Assembly: GCF_040500525.1 (NCBI RefSeq)
Contig: NZ_CP159402.1
Location: 930,001 to 994,000 of the forward strand
From: Azospirillum formosense
Lineage (GTDB): Bacteria > Pseudomonadota > Alphaproteobacteria > Azospirillales > Azospirillaceae
Direction: 5' to 3'
DNA length: 64,000 bases
Positions within the stretch are counted from its first letter, which is position 1. Every line of letters begins with the position of its first letter. Below, piece after piece: positions 11,121 through 20,278 of this stretch. The notes beneath the pieces were generated by a model that saw only the letters and a list, made by a program, of their open reading frames with translations, made no database searches and was not told the DNA's origin. The translations under genes and the position numbers were made by a program.

Positions 11121-11911
11121 CGGCAGGCAACGAAGCGGAGGCGGCGCGCTTGCGCCTGCCTCCGGGCTTCCGGCTGATGGCCTTCGACTCCGTCGGCAGC
11201 ACGAACGACGAGGCGAAGGCCTTCGCGCGTTCGGGGGCTGCCGAAGGCACCATCGTCTGGGCGAAGCGGCAGGAGTCGGGGCGCGGCCGCCGTGGCCGGG
11301 CCTGGACCTCGCCGGAAGGCAATCTCTACAGCTCGACCATTCTGCGCCCCTCGCGCCCGCCGGCCGAGGCGGCGCAGATTTCGTTCGTGGCGGCGCTCGC
11401 CATCGCCGACACCGCCGCCGCCGTCCTTCCCGATCCCGACGGCGTGCGCTGCAAATGGCCGAACGACGTGCTGGTGCAGGGCCGCAAGCTGTCCGGCATC
11501 CTTCTCGAGTCGGAGGCCGCGGCCGGGGGAGGAATCTCCTGGCTGGTGCTCGGCGTCGGCATCAACCTGCGGCATTTTCCCGAAGGCACGGACTACGCGG
11601 CCACCTCGCTGGCCGCGGAAGGCGCGCCGGCGCTCCAGCCGGCGGCGCTTCTGGAAATCTACGCGGAGCAGTTGGCGCGCTGGTATGGCATCTGGGCCGA
11701 GCATGGTTTCGGCCCGGTGCGCGACGCCTGGCTGAAGCGGGCGCGGGGCCTTGGCGAGCCCATCGTCGTCCGTCTGCCCGACCGCACGCTGACCGGCACC
11801 TTTGCCGATCTGGACAGCGACGGCGTTCTGTTGCTTGATCGGGATGACGGGGCGGGGCGCCAGCGCATCGCCGCCGGAGACGTGTTTTTCCCACCCGCGG
11901 CGGAGACCTGA
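11117..11911 (+). CDS. birA: Biotin--[acetyl-CoA-carboxylase] ligase
   Basis: BirA (264 aa) activates biotin to biotinyl-5'-AMP and transfers it to the biotin carboxyl carrier domain of carboxylases. The adenylate-binding loop reads GRGRRGRAW and the catalytic core motif KWPNDV follows about 60 residues later; a small C-terminal SH3-like domain carries the last 50 residues. There is no N-terminal helix-turn-helix, so this is a group I, monofunctional ligase and not a repressor of biotin genes. It overlaps nuoN by 4 bp and is 3 bp from coaX, the usual alphaproteobacterial order. Confidence 0.94.
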   Translation: MTAGNEAEAARLRLPPGFRLMAFDSVGSTNDEAKAFARSGAAEGTIVWAKRQESGRGRRGRAWTSPEGNLYSSTILRPSRPPAEAAQISFVAALAIADTAAAVLPDPDGVRCKWPNDVLVQGRKLSGILLESEAAAGGGISWLVLGVGINLRHFPEGTDYAATSLAAEGAPALQPAALLEIYAEQLARWYGIWAEHGFGPVRDAWLKRARGLGEPIVVRLPDRTLTGTFADLDSDGVLLLDRDDGAGRQRIAAGDVFFPPAAET

Positions 11912-11914
11912 GAG

Positions 11915-12688
11915 ATGCTGCTCGCCATCGACGCCGGAAACACCAACGTGGTGTTCGCGATCTATGAGGGCGACGAACAGCGCGGCCTGTGGCGCACCGC
12001 GACCGACAAGAAGCGCACGGCCGACGAGTACATGGTGTGGCTCACCCACCTGATGGCGCTGAAGGGCATGGGGCCGGCTGACATCGACAGCACCATCATC
12101 GCCAGCGTCGTGCCGGGCGCCACCTTCAACCTCAAGCGCCTGTGCAAGGACCATTTCGGCTGTGAACCGCTGGTGGTCGGCCAGCCGGGGGTCGATCTCG
12201 GCACCCGCGCGCTGGTCGACCGGCCCGAGGAGGTCGGGGCCGACCGTCTGGTCAACACGGTCGCGGCGGCGGCCACCTACCAGACGCCGCTGATCGTCAT
12301 CGACTTCGGCACGGCGACGACCTTCGACGTGGTCGACCGGGACGGCAACTACCGCGGCGGCGTCATCGCGCCGGGCCTGAACCTGTCGCTGGAGGCGCTC
12401 CAGATGGCGGCGAGCAAGCTGCCCCGCGTCGAGATCCAGCAGCCGGGCCACGTCATCGGCACCAACACCGTGGAATGCATGCAGTCCGGTGTCTTCTGGG
12501 GCTATGTCGGCCTGATCGAAGGGCTGGTCAACCGCATCCGGGCGGAGTACGGCGAGCCGATGACCGTCGTCGCGACCGGAGGGCTGGGTGTGCTTTTCGC
12601 CAAGGCAACCCATGTAATCGAACACACCGACGGCGAACTCACGCTGCGCGGCCTCCTCCTGATCCACAAGCGCAACACGGCCCAATGA
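11915..12688 (+). CDS. coaX: Type III pantothenate kinase
   Basis: CoaX (257 aa) phosphorylates pantothenate, the first step of coenzyme A synthesis. The N-terminal phosphate loop LLAIDAGNTNVVFA (catalytic Asp6) and the second ASKHA-fold motif LIVIDFGTATTFD are both present, as is GADRLVN in the middle. Type III enzymes are not feedback-inhibited by CoA. The start follows a GAGAG ribosome-binding site after birA, and the stop overlaps the rnj start (ATGA at 12685-12688). Confidence 0.95.
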   Translation: MLLAIDAGNTNVVFAIYEGDEQRGLWRTATDKKRTADEYMVWLTHLMALKGMGPADIDSTIIASVVPGATFNLKRLCKDHFGCEPLVVGQPGVDLGTRALVDRPEEVGADRLVNTVAAAATYQTPLIVIDFGTATTFDVVDRDGNYRGGVIAPGLNLSLEALQMAASKLPRVEIQQPGHVIGTNTVECMQSGVFWGYVGLIEGLVNRIRAEYGEPMTVVATGGLGVLFAKATHVIEHTDGELTLRGLLLIHKRNTAQ

Positions 12689-14403
12689 CCCATCCCGACT
12701 CCGCTCCCTCCGTCCACCCGGTCGAGGGAGACGGCGACCTGTTCGCTCCCGAGGACGACGCGCTCTATTTCCTGCCGCTGGGCGGTTCGGGCGAGATCGG
12801 CATGAACCTCAACCTCTACGGCCATCGCGGCAAGTGGTTGATGGTGGATCTCGGCATCTCCTTCGCGGACGACACGATGCCGGGGCTGGACGTCATCATG
12901 CCGGACCCTGCCTTCATCGCGGAGCGCCGGCACGATCTCGTGGGCATCGTGGTGACGCACGCGCACGAGGATCATCTGGGGGCCATTCAGTATCTGTGGC
13001 CGCAGCTCCGCGTGCCCGTCTACTGCACGCCCTTCACCGCCGCCGTCCTGCGCGCCAAGCTGCACGAGCGCGGACTCGCCGGGGTGGTGCCGGTGCATGA
13101 GGTGGCGCTGGGCAGCACCATCGAGGTCGGTCCCTTTTCCGTCGAGTATGTGACGGTCACCCATTCCATTCCCGAGCCCAACGCCCTGGCGATCCGCACC
13201 GCCGCGGGCACGGTGCTGCACACCGGCGACTGGAAGCTCGACCCCGAGCCGCTGGTGGGAAAATCGGTCGACGAGGAGCGGCTGCGCGCCATCGGCGACG
13301 AGGGCGTTCTGGCGATGGTCGGCGACAGCACCAACGCGCTGGTGCCCGGCAGCTCCGGGTCGGAGGCGGGCGTGCGCAAGACGCTGACCGACCTGATCGG
13401 ACAGTTTCCGGACGTGCGCGTCGCGGTGAGCTGCTTCGCCACCAACGTCGCGCGGCTGGAGAGCATCGCCTATGCCGCGGCGGCGCACGGGCGCCACGTC
13501 GCTCTGGTCGGACGGTCGATGTGGCGGATCAACGAGGCCGCGCGCTCCAACGGCTACCTCGCTGGCGTGCCGGCCTTCCTGACCGAGCATGACGCCAACT
13601 ACGTGCCGCGCGACAAGCTGGTGCTGGTCTGCACCGGCAGCCAGGGAGAGCCGCGCTCCGCGCTGGCCCGCATCGCGTCGGACGACCATCCCCAGGTGTC
13701 TTTGCAGCGCGGCGACGTGGTGATCTTCTCCTCGCGCGAGATTCCGGGCAACGAGCGGGCCATCGGCCGCATGCAGAACCTGCTGGTCGGGCAGGGCATC
13801 CGCATCGTCACCGCCGACGAGGCACCGGTCCATGTGTCGGGCCACCCGGCGCAGGACGAACTGGTCCGGATGTACCAATGGGTGCGCCCGCGCATCGCCA
13901 TGCCGGTCCACGGCGAGCAGCGCCACCAGTTGGAGCACGCCAAGCTGGCCCGCGCCTGCCAGGTGCCGGAGACGCTGGTGCCCGGCAACGGCGACCTGAT
14001 CCGGCTGGCGCCCGACGCGCCGCCGCGCGTGGTCGCCCAGGTGCGGACCGGCCGCATGGCGCTGGACGGCAAGCGGCTGATCCCGCTGGACACCGGGCTG
14101 ATGCGGGCGCGCCACCGGATGGTCCACAACGGCGCCGCCGTGGTCACTCTGGTGATGAACGGCAAGGGCGAGCTGGTGACCGCGCCGCAGATCGCGGTGA
14201 TGGGCCTGCTCGACGACTCGGCGGACCGCGACATGCTGCTCGACGTGGTCGACGCGGTGCGCGAGGCCGTCGCCGAGATGCCGAAATCGGCCCGCTCCGA
14301 CGACGAGCAGGTGCGCGCCGCCGCCCGGATCGCTGTCCGCCGCTGCTTCAACGCGACGCACGGCAAGAAGCCGGTGACGGACGTCCATCTCGTCCGTGTA
14401 TAA
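12685..14403 (+). CDS. rnj: Ribonuclease J
   Basis: RNase J (572 aa) is a metallo-beta-lactamase/beta-CASP ribonuclease with 5'-exonuclease and endonuclease activity, used for mRNA turnover and rRNA 5'-end maturation. The zinc motif HAHEDH is at residues 92-97; later metal ligands lie in HSIPEPNALAI and in HTGDWKLDP. The beta-CASP insert follows, with GSQGEP near its start, and the C-terminal domain is conserved. The ATG at 12685 overlapping coaX gives the normal N-terminus; the frame is open further upstream but only inside coaX. Confidence 0.94.
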   Translation: MTHPDSAPSVHPVEGDGDLFAPEDDALYFLPLGGSGEIGMNLNLYGHRGKWLMVDLGISFADDTMPGLDVIMPDPAFIAERRHDLVGIVVTHAHEDHLGAIQYLWPQLRVPVYCTPFTAAVLRAKLHERGLAGVVPVHEVALGSTIEVGPFSVEYVTVTHSIPEPNALAIRTAAGTVLHTGDWKLDPEPLVGKSVDEERLRAIGDEGVLAMVGDSTNALVPGSSGSEAGVRKTLTDLIGQFPDVRVAVSCFATNVARLESIAYAAAAHGRHVALVGRSMWRINEAARSNGYLAGVPAFLTEHDANYVPRDKLVLVCTGSQGEPRSALARIASDDHPQVSLQRGDVVIFSSREIPGNERAIGRMQNLLVGQGIRIVTADEAPVHVSGHPAQDELVRMYQWVRPRIAMPVHGEQRHQLEHAKLARACQVPETLVPGNGDLIRLAPDAPPRVVAQVRTGRMALDGKRLIPLDTGLMRARHRMVHNGAAVVTLVMNGKGELVTAPQIAVMGLLDDSADRDMLLDVVDAVREAVAEMPKSARSDDEQVRAAARIAVRRCFNATHGKKPVTDVHLVRV

Positions 14404-14424
14404 GCGTTTTCGATTTTGCGCTTT
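14402..14424 (+). terminator. Weak hairpin after rnj
   Basis: Short complementary arms AAGCG and CGCTT flank a T-rich loop immediately after the rnj stop and are followed by two more T. The stem is only five pairs, and the mce ribosome-binding site follows at once. It is at best a partial terminator or a spacer hairpin. Confidence 0.2.
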
Positions 14425-14436
14425 TCGGGAGGACCC

Positions 14437-14841
14437 ATGATCGGGAAGCTGAACCACGTCGCCATCGTCGTGCCGGATCTGACGGCGGCGACGGCGCTCT
14501 ACCGCGACACGCTGGGCGCCGCGGTGTCCCAGCCGGTGGACCTGCCGCCGCACGGGGTCACCGTCGTCTTCGTCGAACTGCCCAACACGAAGATCGAGCT
14601 GCTCCATCCCTTCGGCGAAAAATCGCCGATCGCCGGGTTCCTGGAGAAGAACCCGTCGGGCGGCATCCACCACATCTGCTACGAGGTGGACGACATCCTG
14701 GCCGCCCGCGACCGGCTGAAGGCGCAGGGCGCCCGCGTGCTTGGCGACGGCGAGCCGAAGATCGGCGCCCACGACAAGCCGGTGCTGTTCCTGCACCCCA
14801 AAGACTTCTGCGGCACCCTGGTGGAATTGGAGCAGGCCTGA
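14437..14841 (+). CDS. mce: Methylmalonyl-CoA epimerase
   Basis: This 134-residue protein has two glyoxalase/VOC-type beta-alpha repeats. It matches methylmalonyl-CoA epimerase, which interconverts the (S) and (R) forms so that methylmalonyl-CoA mutase can make succinyl-CoA from propionyl-CoA. Metal ligands are in LNHVAIVV near the N-terminus and in GIHHICYEV around residues 76-84; a glutamate near the C-terminus (TLVELEQA) completes the site. The ATG at 14437 follows GGGAGGA. Position after rnj and before the DUF1467 gene is conserved in alphaproteobacteria. Confidence 0.9.
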   Translation: MIGKLNHVAIVVPDLTAATALYRDTLGAAVSQPVDLPPHGVTVVFVELPNTKIELLHPFGEKSPIAGFLEKNPSGGIHHICYEVDDILAARDRLKAQGARVLGDGEPKIGAHDKPVLFLHPKDFCGTLVELEQA

Positions 14842-14869
14842 GGCGAGGCTCAAGGACCGGAGGCATGCG

Positions 14870-15118
14870 ATGGGCTGGGTGACGGGGATCAGCGTCTATG
14901 TGGTCGTCTGGTGGGTGGTGCTGTTCGCGGTGCTGCCCTGGGGCGTGCGCACGCCGGCCCAGCCCGAGCCGGGCATGGCGAGCAGCGCTCCGGAACGCCC
15001 GCGCATCCTCCTGAAATTCGCCGCCACGACGCTGGTCGCGGCGGTGGTGTGGCTGGTCATCTTCGGCATCGTGCAGTCGGACCTGATTTCCTTCCGCGAG
15101 ATGGCCAAGCCTCACTGA
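14870..15118 (+). CDS. DUF1467 family membrane protein
   Basis: A small protein of 82 residues with two hydrophobic segments (about residues 5-25 and 47-68) separated by a polar loop rich in Pro and Ala. This is the form of the DUF1467 family, commonly found just after mce in alphaproteobacteria. No biochemical role is established that I know of. The ATG at 14870, preceded by GGAGG at 14859-14863, gives MGWVTGISVY; an ATG at 14865 is out of frame. Confidence 0.8.
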   Translation: MGWVTGISVYVVVWWVVLFAVLPWGVRTPAQPEPGMASSAPERPRILLKFAATTLVAAVVWLVIFGIVQSDLISFREMAKPH

Positions 15119-15143
15119 TCCCCCTCCCGGAAGGAGCCTCCGC

Positions 15144-15743
15144 GTGAGCCTGACCTACTGCGACGCGGCGCCCGGCCACGCGCATCACGGCCCCTACCAC
15201 GACACCGAGTACGGGTTCCCCAGCGCCGACGACCGGGTGCTGTTCGAGCGGCTGGTGCTGGAGATCAACCAGGCGGGTCTGTCCTGGCTGACCATCCTGA
15301 AGAAGCGCGAGGCCTTCCGCGCCGCCTTCGACGGCTTCGACATCGACCGTGTCGCCGCCTACGACGAGGCGGAGCGGGAGCGGCTGCTCGCCGATCCGGG
15401 GATCATCCGCAACCGGCTGAAGATCGACGCCGCCATCGAGAACGCGCGGCGGGTCGTGGCCCTGCGCGACACACACGGGTCGTTCGACGGCTGGCTGCGC
15501 GTCCATCACCCTCTCAGCAAAACGGATTGGGTTCGTCTGTTCAAGCGCAGCTTCCGCTTCACCGGCGGCGAGATCACCGGCGAGTTCCTGATGAGCCTCG
15601 GCTATCTGCCGGGCGCGCATCACGACCGCTGCCCGGTCTGGAACCGTCTCGTCGCGCTCGATCCGCCTTGGATGGTCGCCGTCCGGCAAGGGTTCGCAGG
15701 TTACGGCGCCCATAAAACCGGCATAACCCAGCCTATGACGTAA
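15144..15743 (+). CDS. tag: DNA-3-methyladenine glycosylase I
   Basis: Tag (199 aa) removes 3-methyladenine from alkylated DNA, starting base-excision repair. The zinc-binding residues of the family are visible: Cys5 near the start, His in GPYHDTEYG, and His and Cys in GAHHDRCPVW near the end. The helix-hairpin-helix-like core contains the conserved QAGLSWLTILKKRE. The start is GTG at 15144, with AAGGAG at 15131-15136. It is inserted between DUF1467 and proS, which are often closer together in related genomes. Confidence 0.92.
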   Translation: MSLTYCDAAPGHAHHGPYHDTEYGFPSADDRVLFERLVLEINQAGLSWLTILKKREAFRAAFDGFDIDRVAAYDEAERERLLADPGIIRNRLKIDAAIENARRVVALRDTHGSFDGWLRVHHPLSKTDWVRLFKRSFRFTGGEITGEFLMSLGYLPGAHHDRCPVWNRLVALDPPWMVAVRQGFAGYGAHKTGITQPMT

Positions 15744-15945
15744 TCAACCGCCTATGTCTTGGGCGAAGCTTGCGAATTCTTCACTGACGACTTGGTTTGG
15801 TCCAAATTCCGACTTGTCATCGGGTGGAGTCGGGTCCAATGTACTTGAAGTGACGAGAGGGGTTCTTCCCTCTTTTCCGACGCCTGGTGGCGATTCCTCC
15901 CTAAACCTCGGGCCGCGCCGCGATCGCCGCGCGGTCCTTTTTTCG
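15744..15945 (+). ncRNA. Candidate small RNA locus ending in an intrinsic terminator
   Basis: This is part of the 414-bp gap between tag and the next gene, the only gene-free stretch above 300 bp. It is visibly richer in A+T than the flanking genes and can fold. CCGACT and AGTCGG pair around 15808-15832, a small hairpin lies at 15856-15873, and a strong terminator closes it at 15910-15943. Short frames on both strands (about 70-77 codons) lack ribosome-binding sites or family features. I could not match it to 6S, tmRNA, SRP RNA or RNase P RNA. It may simply be a long 3' UTR of tag. Confidence 0.35.
15910..15943 (+). terminator. Intrinsic terminator downstream of tag / candidate sRNA
   Basis: Arms GGGCCGCGC (15910-15918) and GCGCGGTCC (15929-15937) form nine pairs including one G-T wobble. 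They enclose the self-complementary GCGATCGC and are followed by six T (15938-15943). This is a textbook rho-independent terminator on the plus strand, 167 bp beyond the tag stop codon. Confidence 0.85.
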
Positions 15946-16157
15946 TTCCGCTTCACTCACGATGCCCGCGCCGGCGGTCGTCCGTAGACAGACGGGACGT
16001 TGTGCTTCGGTACAGAATGAATTAACCCTTTACGGGTATAGCTCATCCAACTGTGCGGGAGGCGGGCGAGCGTCCGTTCCGGCTTTGGATTCAAGTGCGG
16101 CGGCGTTCGCAGCCGGAATTTGCGGCCGTCAGCGGGGAGAACGATGCCGAGGCGCCG
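15944..16157 (+). other. Remaining intergenic DNA before the 294-aa gene
   Basis: Between the terminator and the next start codon there is an imperfect inverted repeat (CGTCCGT at 15979-15985 with ACGGGACG at 15992-15999) and an A+T-rich patch around 16015-16045 containing TATAGC, the likeliest promoter region for the downstream gene. No convincing -35 element is placed at the right distance, so no promoter is called. No tRNA or gene is seen. Confidence 0.4.
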
Positions 16158-17042
16158 ATGACCGCGGGGGATAACGAGAAGTTCGAACAGTTCGCGGCCA
16201 TTCTGACCACCGAGCTGCTCGACCGCACCCGCAAAAGTCTTGAACTGCTGACCCCCGAAGAGCAGCCGGCGGCCAAGCTCCCCTTTGCCCTGACCCCGTC
16301 CTTCCAGGAAATCTACGCCGAGCTGGTGCGCGTCGGCATCTTCCCGGTGCTGCTGAGCCGCCGCCCGGTGCGGGCCATCGTCGGCGACGTCGATTGGCCG
16401 CGCGACGGGCGCGACTATCTGCTGACCGTTCTCGACGACCGCTCCAACGCCGTCTTCACCGCCTGGGATTACGCCTGGGACGCGCTGTGGGACGAGCGGA
16501 AGGTGGGGGCCGACAGCGGCTCCTCGGCGCCGGCCAAGAAGAAGGGATTCTTCGCCTCGCTGTTCGGGCGCAAGACGGACAAGCCGGAACGGAAGACCAG
16601 CGAGCAGAGCGCCGACGGCGACGTCATGGCCGGCCTCTACACCATGTTGAACGAGCAGGCCGAGCGCCGCGGCTACCTGCCGCTGTTCCACGACGACATC
16701 AAGGTGCTGAAGGGGCTGGTCCGCGTGAAGCCGGCGCGCATCTTCCAGGCCTGGAAGGAAATCAACCAGTACCATCACCAGGAGTTCTACCTGTCGGGCC
16801 AGGACCAGGCGAAGCCGGGGGTGACCTCCGACTGCCTTCAGAAATGGCACTACAACCTGCCGGACCGGATCGGCGAGTTCCTGGTGCTGAAGGCGGCCGT
16901 CGACATGGAGTTCGTGAACAAGCCGTTTCTCGGCAAATACATCCGGCAGTCGGCCCGCACCCAGGAGGAGGCCGAGAAGGGCATGCCCTATCTCGCCGCC
17001 TACTGGAAGTCCATGAAGCAATCCGCCGCCGCCCAAGGCTGA
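16158..17042 (+). CDS. Uncharacterised cytosolic protein (294 aa)
   Basis: I do not recognise this family. The ATG at 16158 gives MTAGDNEKFEQFAAILTT; a GTG-started extension to 16053 is possible but lies in the promoter-like gap. There is no signal peptide and no long hydrophobic span. The first 120 residues look globular (many W, Y and D). Residues 127-145 are a basic, Phe-containing linker (KKKGFFASLFGRK), and a C-terminal helical region of about 130 residues follows. The coding pattern is typical of the genome. It sits 8 bp upstream of a small secreted protein gene and may be co-transcribed with it. Confidence 0.7.
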   Translation: MTAGDNEKFEQFAAILTTELLDRTRKSLELLTPEEQPAAKLPFALTPSFQEIYAELVRVGIFPVLLSRRPVRAIVGDVDWPRDGRDYLLTVLDDRSNAVFTAWDYAWDALWDERKVGADSGSSAPAKKKGFFASLFGRKTDKPERKTSEQSADGDVMAGLYTMLNEQAERRGYLPLFHDDIKVLKGLVRVKPARIFQAWKEINQYHHQEFYLSGQDQAKPGVTSDCLQKWHYNLPDRIGEFLVLKAAVDMEFVNKPFLGKYIRQSARTQEEAEKGMPYLAAYWKSMKQSAAAQG

Positions 17043-17050
17043 GGTCCGCC

Positions 17051-17449
17051 ATGATCCGCCGTTCCGTTCCCCTTCTCGTCGCGTTTCTGGCGTTTTCCAA
17101 CGGGGTGGCGGCGCAGCCGATCGACCTGTCCGCCTGCCGGTTCCTGACCGCCCACCGGCCGGCGGCCGGGGTGGAATACACGCCGGGCGTGGACGTGAAC
17201 GGCAAGGCGGTCGCCCCCGCCGACCTGCCGGGATCGGCCGGCGCCGCTCCGCCGCTGGAGCGGTTCGACATCCCGGTGACGGTGGACTTCGCCCGCCGCA
17301 TGGGGTTCCCGGTGCCGCAGGGTGGTGCGGCGCCGGGCGTCGAGGTCGGCTATCTGACCTGGTACGCCAACCGGCTCTACTTCAACGGCCAGCCCATCGG
17401 CGCGCCGAGCGAGGCCGAGGTCTACGCCTATTGCCGCACCGCCCAATAG
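17051..17449 (+). CDS. Uncharacterised exported protein (132 aa)
   Basis: The first 21 residues form a Sec signal peptide (two Arg, a hydrophobic core, cleavage after GVAA). The mature part, about 110 residues, carries Cys near its start (LSACRFL) and near its end (YAYCRT), which could form a disulfide, and is rich in Pro and Gly. No family was recognised. It begins 8 bp after the 294-aa gene, suggesting a two-gene unit. A periplasmic location is inferred from the signal peptide only. Confidence 0.7.
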   Translation: MIRRSVPLLVAFLAFSNGVAAQPIDLSACRFLTAHRPAAGVEYTPGVDVNGKAVAPADLPGSAGAAPPLERFDIPVTVDFARRMGFPVPQGGAAPGVEVGYLTWYANRLYFNGQPIGAPSEAEVYAYCRTAQ

Positions 17450-17528
17450 GCCGATCCGTCCTCCGCCGCACGCCGTGACGATGGACAAGCGCGCGGTGGC
17501 TTCCTAAAGTCGCTCTCCCTGTTGCGGA

Positions 17529-17543
17529 CCGGCGCACCGCCGG
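17529..17543 (+). repeat. Short palindrome upstream of proS
   Basis: CCGGCG and CGCCGG form a perfect six-pair stem with a three-base loop, 30 bp upstream of the proS start. It may shape the 5' leader. No T-run follows. Confidence 0.3.
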
Positions 17544-17573
17544 ACGAATCCCCTCGAAACCGAGAGCAGAGCC

Positions 17574-18887
17574 ATGCGGCTGTCCACCTTCTTCCTGCCG
17601 ACCCTCAAGGAGACCCCGACCGAGGCGCAGATCGTCTCGCACCGCCTGATGCTGCGGGCCGGGATGATCCGCCAGACCAGCGCCGGCATCTACGCCTGGC
17701 TGCCGCTGGGCCATCGGGTCCTGAAGAAGATCGAGCAGATCGTCCGCGAGGAGCAGGACGCCGCCGGCGCCCAGGAACTGCTGATGCCGACCATCCAGTC
17801 GGCGGAATTGTGGAAGGAAAGCGGCCGCTACGACGATTACGGCAAGGAGATGCTGCGCATCACCGACCGCCACGACCGCGAGATGCTGTTCGGTCCGACG
17901 AACGAGGAGATGATCACCGACATCTTCCGCGCCTTCGTGAAGAGCTACCGCCAGCTTCCGCTGAACCTCTACCACATCCAGTGGAAGTTCCGGGACGAGA
18001 TCCGCCCCCGCTTCGGCGTGATGCGCGGGCGCGAGTTCCTGATGAAGGACGCCTACAGCTTCGATATCGACGCGGCCAGCGCCCGGCGCTCCTACCAGAA
18101 GATGTTCCTCGCCTATCTGCGCACCTTCGCCCGCATGGGGCTGAAGGCGATCCCGATGCGCGCCGACACCGGCCCCATCGGCGGCGACCTCAGCCACGAG
18201 TTCATCATCCTGGCCGAGACCGGCGAGAGCGGCGTCTTCTGCCACAAGGACTGGCTGACCCTGGACGTGCTGCAGAACGCCCCGGGCTTCGACGAGGACC
18301 TGCAGCCCTTCTTCGACACCTACACCTCGATCTACGCGGCGACCGACGAGAAGCACGAGCCCGGCAACTGCCCGGTTCCGGAGTCGGACCTGGTGTCGGC
18401 CCGCGGCATCGAGGTCGGCCACATCTTCAACTTCGGCACCAAGTATTCGAAGCCGATGAACGCCGTCGTCGCCGGTCCGGGCGGCGAGCCGGTCCCGGTC
18501 GAGATGGGGTCCTACGGCATCGGCGTGTCGCGTCTGATGGGCGCCATCATCGAGGCCAGCCATGACGACAACGGCATCATTTGGCCGGACGCCGTGGCGC
18601 CCTTCAACGTCGGCCTCGTCAACCTCAAGGTCGGCGACGCCGAGACCGACCGCGTCTGCCAGGAGTTGTACTACAAGCTCCGCGCCAACGGGATGGACGT
18701 GCTGTACGACGACCGCGACGAGCGTCCGGGCGTGAAGTTCGCCGACATGGACCTGATCGGCCTGCCGTGGCAGCTTGTCGTCGGCCCGCGCGGCCTGAAG
18801 AACGGCGTGGTCGAGCTGAAGCGCCGCGCCACCGGCGAGAAGCAGGAGCTGTCGGTGGACAGCGCCCTGGAAAAGCTCTCGGCGTAA
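17574..18887 (+). CDS. proS: Prolyl-tRNA synthetase (short type)
   Basis: ProS (437 aa) charges tRNA-Pro. Class II motifs are visible: motif 1 near [15 protein letters not shown] (about 40-54), motif 2 around [20 protein letters not shown] (about 138-157), and motif 3 [13 protein letters not shown] (about 310-322), followed by the anticodon-binding domain with GLPWQLVVG. The protein lacks the roughly 180-residue editing insertion of the E. coli enzyme, the short form typical of alphaproteobacteria, so mischarged Ala-tRNA-Pro would have to be cleared by a separate protein. A terminator follows. Confidence 0.96.
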   Translation: MRLSTFFLPTLKETPTEAQIVSHRLMLRAGMIRQTSAGIYAWLPLGHRVLKKIEQIVREEQDAAGAQELLMPTIQSAELWKESGRYDDYGKEMLRITDRHDREMLFGPTNEEMITDIFRAFVKSYRQLPLNLYHIQWKFRDEIRPRFGVMRGREFLMKDAYSFDIDAASARRSYQKMFLAYLRTFARMGLKAIPMRADTGPIGGDLSHEFIILAETGESGVFCHKDWLTLDVLQNAPGFDEDLQPFFDTYTSIYAATDEKHEPGNCPVPESDLVSARGIEVGHIFNFGTKYSKPMNAVVAGPGGEPVPVEMGSYGIGVSRLMGAIIEASHDDNGIIWPDAVAPFNVGLVNLKVGDAETDRVCQELYYKLRANGMDVLYDDRDERPGVKFADMDLIGLPWQLVVGPRGLKNGVVELKRRATGEKQELSVDSALEKLSA

Positions 18888-18906
18888 CACCGTGGGGCGG
18901 GGGAGC

Positions 18907-18931
18907 GGGCGCCTTGGAAGGTCGCCCTTTT
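18907..18931 (+). terminator. Intrinsic terminator after proS
   Basis: GGGCG (18907-18911) pairs with CGCCC (18923-18927). The inner CCT/AGG pairs extend the stem with one bulge, and TTTT follows at 18928-18931, about 20 bp after the proS stop codon. Confidence 0.6.
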
Positions 18932-18960
18932 CCTGCCACGGTTAAGCACTTATGTTGCGG

Positions 18961-18997
18961 GGCGGCGGACTGGTTGCGGTCCGCCGCCTTTGCTTTT
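18961..18997 (+). terminator. Second terminator-like hairpin upstream of lolC
   Basis: GGCGGCGGAC (18961-18970) and GTCCGCCGCC (18979-18988) form a perfect ten-pair stem with an eight-base loop, followed by TTTGCTTTT. It lies between proS and lolC and would fall inside the 5' part of a longer lolC frame, which argues for the lolC start at 19039. It could be a tandem terminator for proS or an attenuator in the lolC leader. Confidence 0.7.
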
Positions 18998-19038
18998 GCC
19001 GGCCCTTCGTCGCCGGCCTTTCGCTCATCGGGAGCCGC

Positions 19039-20278
19039 ATGATCTTCTCCGCCTTCGAACGCATGGTCGCGATGCGCTATCTGCGGGCGCGCCGCCAGGA
19101 AGGGTTCATTTCGGTCATCGCGGGATTCTCGCTGCTGGGCATCGCGCTCGGCGTGGCGACGCTGATCATCGTGATGTCGGTGATGAACGGCTTCCGGGCG
19201 GAGCTTCTGGGCCGCGTGCTCGGCCTGAACGGCCACCTCAACGTCTACAGCGTCCGCGGCGGCCCGCTGCCCGACTACGACCCGCTGGTGCAGCGGCTCC
19301 AGGGCGTGCCCGGCGTGGTCGGCGTGACGCCGACCGTGGAGGGGCAGGCGCTGGTGTCGGTGCGCGGGGTCGCCTCCGGCGCGGTGGTGCGCGGCGTGCG
19401 GCCGGAGGATTTCCGGGTGCGCCCGACGCTGTCCCGCAACATCGTGCGCGGCACCGCGGAGGCGTTCGGCGAGGACAACATCGCCATCGGCATCCGCATG
19501 GCGCAGCGGCTGGGGCTGGCGGTCGGCGACCAGCTCACCCTGATCGCGCCGCAGGGGAACGTCACCGCCTTCGGCACCGTGCCGCGGATGCGCAGCTTCA
19601 CCATCGGCGCGGTGTTCGACGTCGGCATGTTCGAATACGACAACAGCTTCATCTTCCTGCCCCTGCCGGAGGCCCAGGCCTTCTTCCGCACGGGCGAGGC
19701 GGTGACCTCGCTGGAGGTCTTCGTCAGCGACCCGACCCAGATCCGCGCGGCGCGCGACGCCATCCAGTCGGCGGTGGCCGGGGTGGGGCGGGTGGTCGAC
19801 TGGCAGCAGTCCAACGCCAGCTTCTTCACGGCGCTCCAGGTCGAGCGCAACGTGATGTTCCTGATCCTGTCGCTGATCATCACGGTGGCCGCCTTCAACA
19901 TCATCTCCAGCCTGATCATGCTGGTGAAGGACAAGGGGCGGGACATCGCCATCCTGCGCACCATGGGCGCCACCCGCGGCATGATCATGCGCATCTTCTT
20001 CCTGTCCGGCGCCTCGGTGGGGGTGGCGGGGACGCTGGTGGGCGTGGCGCTTGGCGTGTCCTTCGCGCTGAACATCGAGACGATCCGCCAGGGCATCCAG
20101 GCGCTGACCGGAACCAACCTGTTCAACGCCGAGATTTATTTCCTCTCGCAACTGCCGGCGAAGATCGACTGGTCGGAAGTGGTCCAGGTCACCCTGATGG
20201 CGCTGGGCCTGTCCTTCGCCGCCACCGTCTACCCGTCCTGGCGGGCGGCCCGTCTCGATCCGGTGGAGGCCCTGCGCT

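Noticed and set aside
15744..15945. 6S RNA, tmRNA or SRP RNA identity for the gap
   Set aside because: The GGGGTTC hairpin faintly recalls the 3' side of 6S RNA, but no matching 5' strand to close the long stem was found, and tmRNA and SRP core motifs are absent.
15754..15987. A 77-codon plus-strand frame in the tag downstream gap
   Set aside because: It runs through a strong terminator, has no ribosome-binding site and no protein-like pattern; an RNA or UTR explanation fits better.
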